A stretch of 64,000 nt of DNA from Dendrophyllia cribrosa (taxonomy: Eukaryota; Cnidaria; Anthozoa; Scleractinia; Dendrophylliidae): the NCBI GenBank assembly GCA_024195265.1, contig JAJLRJ010000008.1:41042873-41106872 (forward strand), given 5' to 3'. A program made the position numbers and the translations under genes. The notes beneath the pieces are model-generated. The model saw nothing but the letters and a program-made list of their open reading frames with translations. It was not told the origin of the DNA and ran no database searches. Below are positions 14,301 to 23,037 of the stretch, piece by piece; the stretch's first letter is position 1, and every line of letters starts with the position of its first letter.

Positions 14301-17300
14301 TCACAGCATAGGTTGGATTTCTTTGACAGAGGCGGTTAGAACTACACTACATATAAATGTCTCCATAAATGACTCTCTGAGTGACGGGGTTAAACACCAA
14401 AATCACATTTGAACACCCCCTAAGAAAAACCTGTTTTAGGACATCCTAGCTACAGAACACTGTATAAATGTCTCGCATTTTTTGCGAACACTAGGATGTC
14501 TCATTGTCCTGCCATAGATGCTGTATTTAGTTTATTTTGGTTGACAATTCTTGGCTTGCAAGTGACATCATATAAACAAAACAAAAATAAAATAACAGTT
14601 GCGGGTTAATTCTTGTAACATAAAGGGAGTCCAATCTTTTGTGATGAGAATTCTCGCTCCATACAATTCTACTAAAATGGCTAATGTCAAGATTTGGCCC
14701 AATGTGTTGTTACAATTCCATAAACATTTTGGATGCTCCTGAATTTTGATTGACATGTTATGATGTAAGTGCAAGCCAAGAATATCTGGTCACATTACCT
14801 ATTCTTCCCCTTACTCCCCTCTCTCCCCATGCAGTTGTGTTCACTCCATTCCACATTTGGGGCATGCAACGTCTGCTCCCAGCCTTTGCTGCATGGTGGA
14901 GATAGGGCCTTAAGGGTTAGCTCAGTGCGACAGCGGCCTTCGTACACTGTACCCCTAATAATTTGAACTATTATAAGTCGGCATCTATACCCCTCAATCA
15001 TTGATCAAGGTTTACTTGACACCCTCACATGGAGAGCATCCTCAATATTCATAGGTTTCTAGGTTCGGTTACAGTATGGCCTAGGGCTTCGCACAGGGTA
15101 CTTCTCGTTCCACTCGGCGCTTTGGGCGGGGAATTGCTGCCTGCGGCACCCCTTCAGCCCTGTGCTGAAGCGCCGTCAGGGAGGGGGCATACGATACTTG
15201 CTGGACTGGGTTAACTTGGCCCCAGGACATTACCCCCGCCTTGCAGTACAGGCATGAGGCACCCCCTCGGCATGGCGCCATGTGCCGAGGCCCCTCATCT
15301 GGTGGGTTTATCTGGTCGGTGGGTTCTATCCGAGCCTTGCCAGTATATTCCCTGCCCAATTTACGCCCACAAATGAGTGTTGTCTTTTATTGCGTGTCGA
15401 AACATTAAATGATATTTTAGCATAAAATAATCGTTAATGTTAGAAAGCAACATCAAATCTGAGCCCACAATCACCTCTGCGGCCTCTTCTCACATGTTGC
15501 TCCTTATTTGGCACTTGCCTTCCTTATTTGGCTCAAGTCAATGAAACGGGTCAAATTATGTGACCTTTCTCAATCACCCTCATCTCAGAAGGCTGCAAGT
15601 TTCTCCGCAGCAAAATTGATCCCTCCCGCCCTCTCATACTTATTCATTGCCTATGCTATAATGGCTCCGTTACTTAGACCTTAGTCTCTTACTAAGTTTG
15701 ATTGATGGAAAACTTTTACTCATTAAGTCTTATCAATAAATTAAGGGCGGGGAATTGCTGCCTGCGGCACCCCTTCAGCCCTGTGCTGAAGCCCCGTCAG
15801 GGAGGGGGCATACGATACTTGCTGGACTGGGTTAACTTGGCCCCAAGACATTACCCCAGCGTCGGTGCCCGCCTTGCAGTACAGGCATGAGGCACCCCCT
15901 CGGCATGGCGCCATGTGCCGAGGCCCCTCATCTGGTGGGTTTATCCGGTCGGTGGGTTCTATCCGAGCCTTGCCAGTATATTCCCTGCCCAATTTACGCC
16001 CACAAATGAGTGTTGTCTTTTATTGCGTGTCGAAACATTAAACACCAAAATCACATTTGAACACCCCCTAAGAAAAACCTGTTTTAGGACAACAGGCGTT
16101 CAAGGATTGCGAGGGGACTTTAGACTGGGATTTTGCAGGACCGTAGTAAAAAGGGCTCTGTAACTAATAATTTTACTGAAATATCTACCAAAGGATTAGA
16201 CAGGTTTTTTTTATTACCAGATCTGCAAATACTTACTTGGATTCCCCAGTTTATCAATCAAAAACCCAGCAAGTACAACAACTATTGCATTCCTGAAATG
16301 GAAAAAAAAGTACAATAAAATATTAAACAACTTTGTATGACCTTGAAGTCCCCTACGCATGCCCTATAATGTCTACTGTGTCACCACTTTTAGCGTTACT
16401 TTTAAAAACCCAAAGACATTTTTATATCAGTAAAAACCCAAAAATAATGGTCCAGTTTTGTTTAAAATTATTCTACTAGTGCTCTCAGAGTAAAAATAAG
16501 TGTCTTGTGCTGCAGATGGCCAGGATGAAAAAGGATTACAACTTGAAAAAATTGGGCCAATTTTTTTTCAAGTTCATTGCCTTGTTTATTTTATTTTATT
16601 TACAATCAATAATTAGACAGGGCTGCCCATTAAGCTGGAGCTGGTTAATGTGGAGCCCTGTTTAACAAAAACGTATTACAAATAACAATATAAGAAACGA
16701 AGCTAAATAAAATTACAGATAACAATGACTACTGCAAATAGATATGACTACATATGGGAATTACGTACTGTATTCAGTATTTGTTGGGCATGTTGGAAGT
16801 GCATCTAAATTTTTCTTTTAAACTTCCCGAGTTCAGTTGCATTCCTAAGGTTGGACGGCAGCATAATCCACATTCTAGCCCCGTTTATCCTAAAAGATCC
16901 TTGATATGTTTGTGTTTTTGCAAATGGTGGGAACGAAAACTCTCTTAAACTCTGATTATAGTTTATTCTCTTCCAAACTTTATATATAATATTTTTCTCT
17001 TTACTATTTCACATATGAAAAAGGTACTTAGTTTTAATTTGAGGCAGTTTTGATCCAAAAACAGTAAAATCTTCATGTCATAGCTCCTTTAAAAGTATTT
17101 ATAAATAATTATGTTTGTCCATGTGAAAGCAGTGCTGAAAAGAACAGATCATTCCATGAGACTTTTACTTATGGGAGCAACTGATGAGGTTCACCAAAGA
17201 ATGGAACTCCATTCTTGTTTAGGAAAGAATGTAAGAAATTACTAGCATCCACAAGACTTGCAAAACAGATTACACCAAGTGCATTATGTAAGTGATAAGT

Positions 17301-20300
17301 GCATTGCACCATGGATATAAAACAAACAAAATAGTATTTCTTTTAATGTCACTTACGTCCAGGCATATACTGAATAAAGAAGGTTGTACTGTGTTTCAGT
17401 CAATCCCAAGCCACTGGTGCAGTGAGTACCATTAGTGTGCAAATGTTTTGCTGGTTCCCCATCAATAGTGGTACAGTTGTGCATTGTATCATTGGGGTGA
17501 AGTGGCTAAAACAGCAGACAATAAAATATAACATTGAAATATTAATCTATTAAATTTATGCATTTTGAGTTATCAGTGAGTAGAAGGAAATAATTACATG
17601 TTAAAAATGTTGTAGGTAATTTTTTTAAGGTATATTTAATTTTTCACTAGGTTAATTTTTTTTTCACTAGGAAATTTTTTTGCTAATTAGTTCTAGTTAG
17701 GGTTAGGATTAAATTTTGGCCAAGGTGAGTCTGGGACCAATAATAAGCAATAATACAAATAAGTATAACATTGTCCTGTGTGGTGAAGTGGTAAAGAGAG
17801 TGGACTTCAGATCTGAAGAGAGAAGAGAAGAATAGACTGCCAGCAGTATTTTTATGGATAATCAAGCCGGTGAGCAAATAAAGCAATCGGCAATTGACCA
17901 AGCAGGTGAAAGTAACGAAAGCCCTTGACTTGTTCTCTCACTCCAATCTCCAATGGAGACAGGACTACCATTTCTATATGGTCATCCAAGCAATGTCAAG
18001 GTGACTGGTATAAAATTTTGCAGATTTCAGTGCAAAGGCATCACCTTTGTCCCCAGAGTGTATAACATCATAGCAAAGTGGCTAATCTTCAGCAATTTAA
18101 AAAATTAAACCCAGAGCGATGGTCTGGCTGGCATTCAAACTCATGATTGACCTCCCACTCTACAGACTGACGCCTTACACCCAAGCTATCCTGGTGGCAG
18201 TCTCAGTGTAGGTAAATTTAATTAACCCATTCACTCCTGAGAATTTTTACGTTTTTGAGTGATTTCCTGCATACACACGCCCTATAGGATTTCGTGACTC
18301 CATATTTAAAGTTACCATTGAAAGTGCTGCTGTTCTAAAACACCGAAGGCTCGAGTTTACTGGAAACGTCATTGTGACATTCTCATTTTGCTTGGTTGAT
18401 TTGCAATAAAGGGTCCAATATGAATTATCTACGATTTTTGGTAAGTTCACAGCCATTTTTCATCTTTAGTAGCTGCCTGATGAGCATCATTAAGCTTGAA
18501 GGTAGTTCAGAGTCCACTTTCTCAACAAAGCGAGTTAGGTATTGTACTTCATTTACGAATTTGGCTCGTTGCTCGTTGAACTGGAAAAATGGCCGCCAGG
18601 AAACGAAGTAGCTTTGGGACTCGACTCTGGATGAATTTCTCGACCTACCGCGGCATATTTTGGAAGTTGCGACCACAGGAGAACACAACAAGCGTGCAAT
18701 TTTGGCAGTGGGTCAGAGTGGCTGTGGACTTAGTATATATATGAAATGTGTGGAGGACGGAAGGAACGCTGTCCAAAAATCTCGTTATTTCCCAACATGC
18801 AGTGTGGTGGTGATGTTGAAAATCGAGGCAAGGTCAGCAGGGCACGACAAAAGCGCTGTCCAATAGCCCGGGGCTAGTGAAGTGACCTGTCGGGCTAGTG
18901 TCTTTTTGTCGGAGTTTGCCCGACAGGCAAGCAATATTTGTTGCCTTTTCTCATCATTAAGTTAAGAATTAAAATAAGAAGTGTGTAATAAACAGTTCTC
19001 TTAAGTGAAAGTGAATGTGAGGAACATTTTAAAAATGTAAGAAAATATCAACGGCGAACAAAAGAAATGGAATTGAATGATGCGTTTTCGTAAATACTTA
19101 TAATGTACAGTAGCGGCCGTAATTGTGTTCTCACTCCTCTGCTTTTAGGTCTTTAAAATCACTGTTGTTTTCATTGTATTAAGTTCAAAGTAAACCAGTT
19201 AGGATCTGTCTTGTCGATTAAGACCGTTTTCTTTAAGCAAGCTAGACAACTTGAACATTTCCCGACACAGTCGTTGCGTTAATTCATACGTTACTGGAGA
19301 GATTGTTTTTTCCACGAACGGCAAATATTTTTGCCGCCTGCCGTTTGCCATTTCCATGGGAAAGTGAGTAGTTTCACGTTTCTCAAACTCATGAACATGT
19401 GAATTAACTTCGATTTTTCTAGTGGATTTATTTTACGATTCGAGGAAAAGTAAGGATAATAAACTGCAAGCTGCCGTTTGCCGTGTACGCGTAGAACGCT
19501 GTGCGTAATTTAATCTCTTGATACTCGCAAGCAAGTCACGTAATATAAAATGTGTTATTTTTGTTGTATCAAACTTCCGAAAGGGCTTGCAAGATATTTT
19601 ACGTTATCCAAAGGCTAAAGACTTCGAATAAGAGTACTAGTATCATTAATCAATCGATCATAACTTTCATAACCAGCGCAAAAGTAAGTTTTTCTCGTAA
19701 TTTATAATTTATTCTGCAACATTCGCCGTCGGGAGCGAACACAGTTGGAGATTTTTTGCCTCTTGGTGTAATATTCATCCGTTGTTTAAATTTGTTTGTT
19801 TTTAATAATTAACTTACTTTTGGGCTAGCTTTTCAGAGCTCCGGGCTAGTAAACTAAAGTAGCAGCTTGCCCAAAGGGCAAGCTGATTTTTTCATTTTCA
19901 TCCCACCCTGGTCAGTATGCACTAGAACGAGAGGCTGTATCTGTGCCCGAGCAACGAATAAGAGCAAAAAAATTTGCTGCTAACCTAGGACTAGGACTGA
20001 ATTTTGCTGTGAATGTCGACTTTTGGGTTTGCCACGATGATTTGAATAAAAAAACTAAAGGCAAAAACGTGATTTTTGTTGTTTTTCTATGACGTTAAAA
20101 ACGGTCAGTTTTGTTATTGTCCAAATTCAAACGCTGATATTCTGAAAAAATCGCTGACTTTTTTGTGTTTATTGGGTATCTCATTTTGAGGGACTTTCTA
20201 GTCAATGCTCACAACCGCTAGTTAGGGCAATGTTTGCGAGATTGAGAAAGTTGCAATTTTTTAAAGCAGTGGAGTCCTGTACGGCCGGTTTTGGCCAGTG

Positions 20301-21066
20301 TAGGAGTGAATGGGTTAAAATTGATGTCTAGAAGAACGGAAGCACAGTGGTATCAAACCACTGTGCTATCTGTCTGCCTTTTCTAGGGTTCTTGCTAAAC
20401 AATAAATAGACAATTGAAGCACTTACAGAGGTGAAGGTATCTTGTAATACACTGAAAAAAAAAATTATGGATTAAACATGTGGATACGAGTTTCATGATT
20501 TTTGTTTTGAAATCATGTCAAACATCACATCCAATTAATTCCTCAAAAAAAAAATCTTCGCGGCTGAAATTTCAATTAAGAACTTAAGCTTAAATAGTTT
20601 TGTAAATCTAAGAATATTAAACGCAAGGATTAAAATTCAGCTTCTTATCATATTTGAGACGCAGGAAGAATTACCTTGGCATATCAAAACAGAAGTAGGA
20701 TCCAAACGTCATCATACACGTGAAAATGAGCAACACAAAACGAAATGGACCTTGAGAAAAATGGAAATTTGTCAAGACTTTGCAAGATCCTTGCTAAGAA
20801 TCATCTAATGGCCGTCGCACACTAACCGATTTTTCATCTTCTGAAGATGAAAAATCGGCTAGTGTGCGCCAAGCTTAATCGATGGAGAGCAAGTATTTGG
20901 AAAATAAATAAAAATAAAGTTTCACAGGAATCTCAACACCAGAAATATAATCACGGCGCGTTTATACTCATGTAAATCGTTTCATACCTCTGTTTGCGTG
21001 GAAGCAACCTACGTTTTGCCCTGGTAAAATCGGATCGAGATCGTGTTGTTCACGTTCGTCCGCCAT
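2358..21066 (-). CDS. MFSD1: MFSD1, lysosomal major facilitator transporter (18 coding exons)
   Basis: Mammalian MFSD1 is a lysosomal MFS dipeptide transporter partnered by GLMP. Coding exons in gene order: 20988-21066, 20675-20750, 20427-20451, 17357-17505, 16237-16292, 13645-13765, 12814-12836, 12514-12599, 12225-12297, 11731-11813, 10279-10311, 8571-8671, 6451-6571, 5630-5770, 5028-5076, 4277-4364, 2595-2694, 2358-2498. All have AG/GT borders; they total 1545 nt, 514 codons plus stop, slightly longer than the human protein (about 465 aa). Family signatures in order: FGSYFCFDMP (TM1), GFLIDKLG (MFS loop), FKGKELAFALG, GVFPFIADA, LFVDYFGRRG (second MFS loop), GTAFGLITSVQ, GKMLDVI. The start MADEREQHD sits in a good Kozak context (caagATGGCG). 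The N-terminal DLDPIL resembles an acidic dileucine signal but is not canonical. Exons 3-4 encode an enlarged luminal loop with sequons at N65, N70 and N85. Introns hold a mariner relic and many small elements. Identity is secure; single exon ends could shift slightly. Confidence 0.93.
3315..3358 (+). repeat. (TTGA)n microsatellite
   Basis: About ten TTGA/GATT units follow GAATAAAG, the usual form of a retroelement 3' tail. It lies in MFSD1 intron 16 (between exons 16 and 17). Confidence 0.7.
3607..4194. mobile_element. TTAA-flanked element, AACCCTATTCGGCC ends
   Basis: TTAA target duplications flank inverted ends CCCTATTCGGCC and GGCCGAATAGGG, the layout of piggyBac-type elements. The 588 bp also carry subterminal GGGGGGCACAAAGTGCCC-like palindromes and no transposase. 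Lies in MFSD1 intron 16 (between exons 16 and 17). Confidence 0.8.
4510..4777. mobile_element. MITE with TACCAGAAACCCATAAGT ends, copy 2
   Basis: Second copy of the element at 487-755, same orientation. Its left end is mutated (AGAAACTCATAAGT) and its right end intact. It lies in MFSD1 intron 15 (between exons 15 and 16). Confidence 0.8.
5430..5545 (+). repeat. 24-bp G-rich minisatellite (about 5 units)
   Basis: Unit GGGGGTATTTTAGCGAGGGG plus AAAG, repeated about five times; the last units are degenerate. It creates an artefactual GGILARGK repeat ORF. Sits in MFSD1 intron 14 (between exons 14 and 15). Confidence 0.9.
6073..6210. mobile_element. Short palindromic MITE, GAGGTTTTGCACGGCAGCC ends
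   Basis: The ends TAGAGGTTTTGCACGGCAGC and their complement enclose about 138 bp; the centre TTCTTTTCCCTATGGGAAAG is itself inverted. A TA flank is visible. Confidence 0.8.
7121..8534 (+). mobile_element. Degraded Tc1/mariner-superfamily transposon
   Basis: Inverted ends CAGGGTGTTTCAAAAGTTC and complement, with TA duplications at 7121 and 8533, enclose about 1.41 kb in MFSD1 intron 12 (between exons 12 and 13). Transposase pieces on the plus strand are broken by frameshifts: KWKARLAFARKY and FSDEC (first catalytic acid, near 7800), WDGMTGHGLTSLHF (near 7930), QDGAPAHTAKATQQW (second Asp, near 8115) and SPDLNPIENLWS (third acid, near 8220-8250). Restoring nothing but the local reading frame around one A-run, 38 residues separate the QD aspartate from the NPIE glutamate, longer than the 34 of Tc1. 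The element is dead. Confidence 0.9.
9378..10041. mobile_element. TTAA-flanked element, GGACGTTCACGCG ends
   Basis: TTAA at both borders and inverted ends GGACGTTC(A)CGCG / CGCGAACGTCC bound 664 bp in MFSD1 intron 11 (between exons 11 and 12). No transposase is visible; a 127-residue ORF inside has no recognisable domain. Confidence 0.75.
10724..10753 (+). repeat. Poly-G tract
   Basis: A run of 18 G, one A, then 11 G. One of about ten long G or C runs in the window. Confidence 0.9.
10962..11247. mobile_element. MITE with TAGAGCGGTTTTCAATTGAG ends, copy 1
   Basis: The ends TAGAGCGGTTTTCAATTGAG and CTCAATTGAAAACTGCTCTA are inverted. The interior has several CCAATCA motifs. A near-identical copy in opposite orientation is at 50247-50534 and a truncated one at 24176-24358. 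Confidence 0.88.
11265..11395 (+). mobile_element. Single-unit copy of the CCCTTTCACTCCCAGAG element
   Basis: TCACTCCCAGAGTCAATTAT, then one unit of the satellite whose core is TGTGACCATT...GAAACCTCTT. It is homologous to the seven-unit element at 35285-36002; the right end is lost in a T-run. Confidence 0.6.
12696..12717 (+). repeat. Poly-G tract
   Basis: About 22 consecutive G in MFSD1 intron 7 (between exons 7 and 8). Confidence 0.9.
13140..13440 (+). repeat. Tandem segmental repeat, ATGAGTAAGGCAGGTGACCAT unit
   Basis: Three imperfect copies of a roughly 145-bp unit (about 13000-13450) share CCTCCAATGCCATGAGTAAG-like and C-rich CCACCCTCCCCTCCCT segments. Non-coding and C-rich on the plus strand; lies in MFSD1 intron 6 (between exons 6 and 7). 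Confidence 0.6.
14270..14400 (-). mobile_element. Diverged single-unit copy of the CCCTTTCACTC element
   Basis: ACCATGCAAAACGTACTACT ... GAGGTTTCATTTGAATTGTC matches the reverse of the satellite unit at 35.3-36.0 kb and ends in GGGGTTAA, the mutated element end. Confidence 0.5.
15126..15404. repeat. GC-rich hairpin module, copy 1
   Basis: A strikingly GC-rich block inside AT-rich intron 5 of MFSD1 (between exons 5 and 6). It contains hairpins CTTCAGC-CCTGT-GCTGAAG and CCTCGGCA...TGCCGAGG. Almost identical to 15745-16037 except for a 12-base insertion there. It gives matching ORFs on the minus strand that I do not regard as genes. Confidence 0.75.
15745..16037. repeat. GC-rich hairpin module, copy 2, TTAA-bounded
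   Basis: Second copy of the GC-rich module, flanked on both sides by TTAA (15741-15744, 16038-16041). It carries the extra bases AGCGTCGGTGCC. Directly after it a stretch of about 50 bp (AACACCAAAATCACATTTGA...) repeats sequence from 14392-14442. Confidence 0.7.
16555..16970 (-). mobile_element. Non-LTR retrotransposon 3' end fragment
   Basis: On the minus strand a frame reads SLREFSFPPFAKTQTYQGSF then NGARMWIMLPSNLRNATELG and stops after KFKRKI. This is the typical C-terminus of LINE reverse-transcriptase ORFs (NGA..W..LP..LRNA). It is followed by about 250 bp of 3' UTR ending in an A-rich tail (AATAAAATAAAATAAACAAG). Strongly 5'-truncated; sits in MFSD1 intron 4 (between exons 4 and 5). 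Confidence 0.8.
17770..17840 (+). repeat. Dispersed repeat, TGTCCTGTGTGGTG(A/T)AGTGGTA
   Basis: TTGTCCTGTGTGGTGAAGTGGTA matches a stretch at about 1230-1260. It resembles the promoter half of a tRNA-derived SINE but is too short to classify. Confidence 0.35.
18222..20318. mobile_element. TTAA-flanked element, CCCATTCACTCCT ends, with nested insertion
   Basis: TTAA duplications at 18222 and 20315 flank inverted ends CCCATTCACTCCT and AGGAGTGAATGGG. The 2.09 kb includes a nested element of about 1.07 kb (18838-19910), so the original was about 1 kb. No transposase is recognised. It occupies MFSD1 intron 3 (between exons 3 and 4). Confidence 0.8.
18838..19910. mobile_element. Nested insertion with CAGGG/CCCTG ends and GTCAG duplication
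   Basis: A direct GTCAG lies at 18833-18837 and 19911-19915. Inside, the ends begin CAGGGCACGAC and, reversed, CAGGGTGGGATG. Both subterminal zones repeat TAGCCCGG(G/A)GCT, and GC palindromes (CTTGCCC/GGGCAAG) follow. A cut-and-paste element of uncertain superfamily. Confidence 0.6.
20816..20875. repeat. Perfect-type palindrome, GATTTTTCATCTTCTGAAGATG
   Basis: GTCGCACACTAACCGATTTT and its complement meet at CTTCTGAAG. The whole is a 60-bp hairpin, probably a very short MITE. Confidence 0.65.
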
Positions 21067-21243
21067 CTTGTTTGTGATTATTGCACGTGACTTCCTGATG
21101 CCTTCCTTGTAAAAGACTGGAGAGAGCTTGGTAACCAAGTCAGTTTCAAAATGGCGGCTCACTGGTGCAGTTTTTAAAAAGACAAGATGAAATAATCGAA
21201 AATAAGTTAACAAGTTGCAACTTTGAACCTCAAGGCTACAGAC
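21067..21243. promoter_or_regulatory. Shared divergent promoter between MFSD1 and CRCP
   Basis: The 177 bp between the MFSD1 start codon (minus) and the tentative CRCP start codon (plus) must hold both 5' UTRs and promoters. No TATA box is obvious. The MFSD1 start lies in a CpG-containing stretch. Bidirectional function is inferred from geometry only. Confidence 0.55.
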
Positions 21244-21264
21244 ATGGAAGTGTAAGGTTAAGCT

Positions 21265-21440
21265 TCAAGTTCAAGTTTATTTATTTCCACTTATTCAATT
21301 ACAATACAACAATAAGGAAAAAAAAAAAAAGAAGAACAGAGCTAACTATAAGCTTACATTGAATTAAACATAACAAAGGAAAAAGTGTGTAGCAGCCAAA
21401 GGAGCCAAACTTTCGAGTTGGCTACTACCATAGAGCGGTT
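21265..21440 (-). mobile_element. Retroelement 3' tail fragment
   Basis: On the minus strand it ends AAATAAATAAACTTGAACTT after a T-rich run, typical of truncated non-LTR copies. It falls between the first exon of CRCP and where exon 2 is expected. Confidence 0.5.
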
Positions 21441-21859
21441 AAGAGAAAAACTTTGTTAAGTATTGTCTTTTTGCACTAGTAAGCGTAAAGAAATGATTTT
21501 AAGAACACATAAAAAACTTTGATAGACCAGAAAGAATGAGTTAAGAACCTATTAATCAAGGCTTACTTGTGAATATGAAAACAACCTTTGGACTCCAACA
21601 CGTCCCAATGAATGGGTAAGGCTCATGGGCTCAATGTTTACAGCTAATTGGCTGATGGAAAGAATGGATTATGAGTAGTCTTCAATTTTTTGGTGGGGGC
21701 ATGTGGCCCAATCCTTAAAACCCTAACCCATTTAAAGGCCTAAAACTTCCACATTTGCAAGCAAAACTGAAAATCAATATCTATTTTTAGACCAAAATTG
21801 TCCAAATGTATCCCCATTTTGAGCCCAAAAGGGAAACCATACCCAATTGGGAAGAAACA

Positions 21860-22275
21860 CTTGAATGATTCATAGGTGAATGCTTATTCATTTGTCTAAC
21901 GATGGAGTCACTTTGAGATGTTGATCATGGTGTTTCAACTCCTATTCCTGCTGGTCTTCATCAGGCGATGAGGTAAATTGATTATGTGTGGCTTTATGCA
22001 GCACGTTAGTTCACTGCCATTGGTGCATTTCGATCCTTGTTATTGTTTCAAATAGATGTTGTTCCCTCATAGGTCCAGTTTGTTATAGATCGGCTGTTGT
22101 GCTTCCTGATTGTAGGCATACATGCTTCAGAAATTTTGATTCCACTATCTCTATTGATGTTATTAGGATGAAGAAGTCTTCTGTGGATGGCCTCTTTAAC
22201 CCTACGGGTGTACCAGTGCACATGTGGGTCACTGGTACACACTTGACTGATTGTAAACACAAAAATTACATGTTA
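21860..22275 (-). mobile_element. Penelope-like element 3' fragment with ribozyme-like motif
   Basis: On the minus strand RVKEAIHRRLLHPNNINRDS is the conserved C-terminal end of the Penelope GIY-YIG ORF. It is followed in the UTR by CCTGATGAAGACC...GTTGAAAC, the two core boxes of a hammerhead ribozyme. The rest of the element is absent. It sits where CRCP exon 2 should be. Confidence 0.7.
21929..21968 (-). ncRNA. Hammerhead-ribozyme-like remnant in Penelope fragment
   Basis: Minus strand: CTGATGA box, an interrupted stem II region, then GAAAC. The expected cleavage triplet GTC is replaced by ACC, so it should not cleave. Reported Penelope-like elements carry hammerhead motifs here. Confidence 0.45.
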
Positions 22276-22991
22276 CCATAATCATATAAAAATTATGAAA
22301 AAGACAAGAAATTCATGAGTCAAAGAATTGGTCATTAAACATGTAGACTGTGATGATAACACAAGCTTAGGCTGACTTAATGTTATCAATGTTTCTTTTA
22401 CAGGCTCGAAAGCATTTAGAGAAAACTCCTTGTAAGATTCAGGTGTGGGAAAAATTTATATACTTTAAAACCTTTCTTTATTGTTATCAAGTACGTTGTA
22501 CTTATTCTTCAAGATCTTAAATGTTAAATTTCTAAACATCTGGAAAGTGCTTTAAATTTAAAACAATTTTAGCTCTCAAGATTAACACTAAGTATCATTT
22601 GTCAATGTTCTGAAATAAGTTTTGTTGTTTTCTTCTTCAGAGCCCAGAAATAATTGAAGAATTTCTTAAAGCCATGCAACCATTCAATTTAACAAAGTTT
22701 GTATTTCATTTTATATAGTTGAAAAATTTTATAATGTATATTTATTAGCCTACAATGCAGGCATTTTTTGGTGGGGAGTGCTGTATTTAAAATTTCTTGG
22801 TATGTTTGGCTTTGTCTTCCTATCTGATGCTTAACTTGTTGGCCACTTTTCTATTCTCCTCAGTCTTCCTCTAATTTCATATTCCAAGATGGTGCCCAAA
22901 GATTTTGAGAAGAAAACATTCAGTTCTTGCTTTCTGCAAAACGTGCCTTCACTGCAGGCTAGTATTAATTTTCATTAGATGTCAATCAAGA

Positions 22992-23028
<37 letters not shown>

Positions 23029-23037
23029 GTTATTATT
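22992..23037 (+). repeat. (ATT)n microsatellite
   Basis: About 15 ATT units in the CRCP intron between the exons at 22641 and 23778. Confidence 0.9.

Noticed and set aside
15081..15359. 92-residue ORF MGREYTGKARIEP and its twin at 15741-15992
   Set aside because: Both come from the duplicated GC-rich module, where stops are rare because of base composition. No domain recognised.
21864..21925. Candidate CRCP exon 2 (GTGAATGCTTATTCATTTG...)
   Set aside because: It can be read as a vague echo of the family sequence but contains a stop in the needed phase and fits better as part of the Penelope 3' end.
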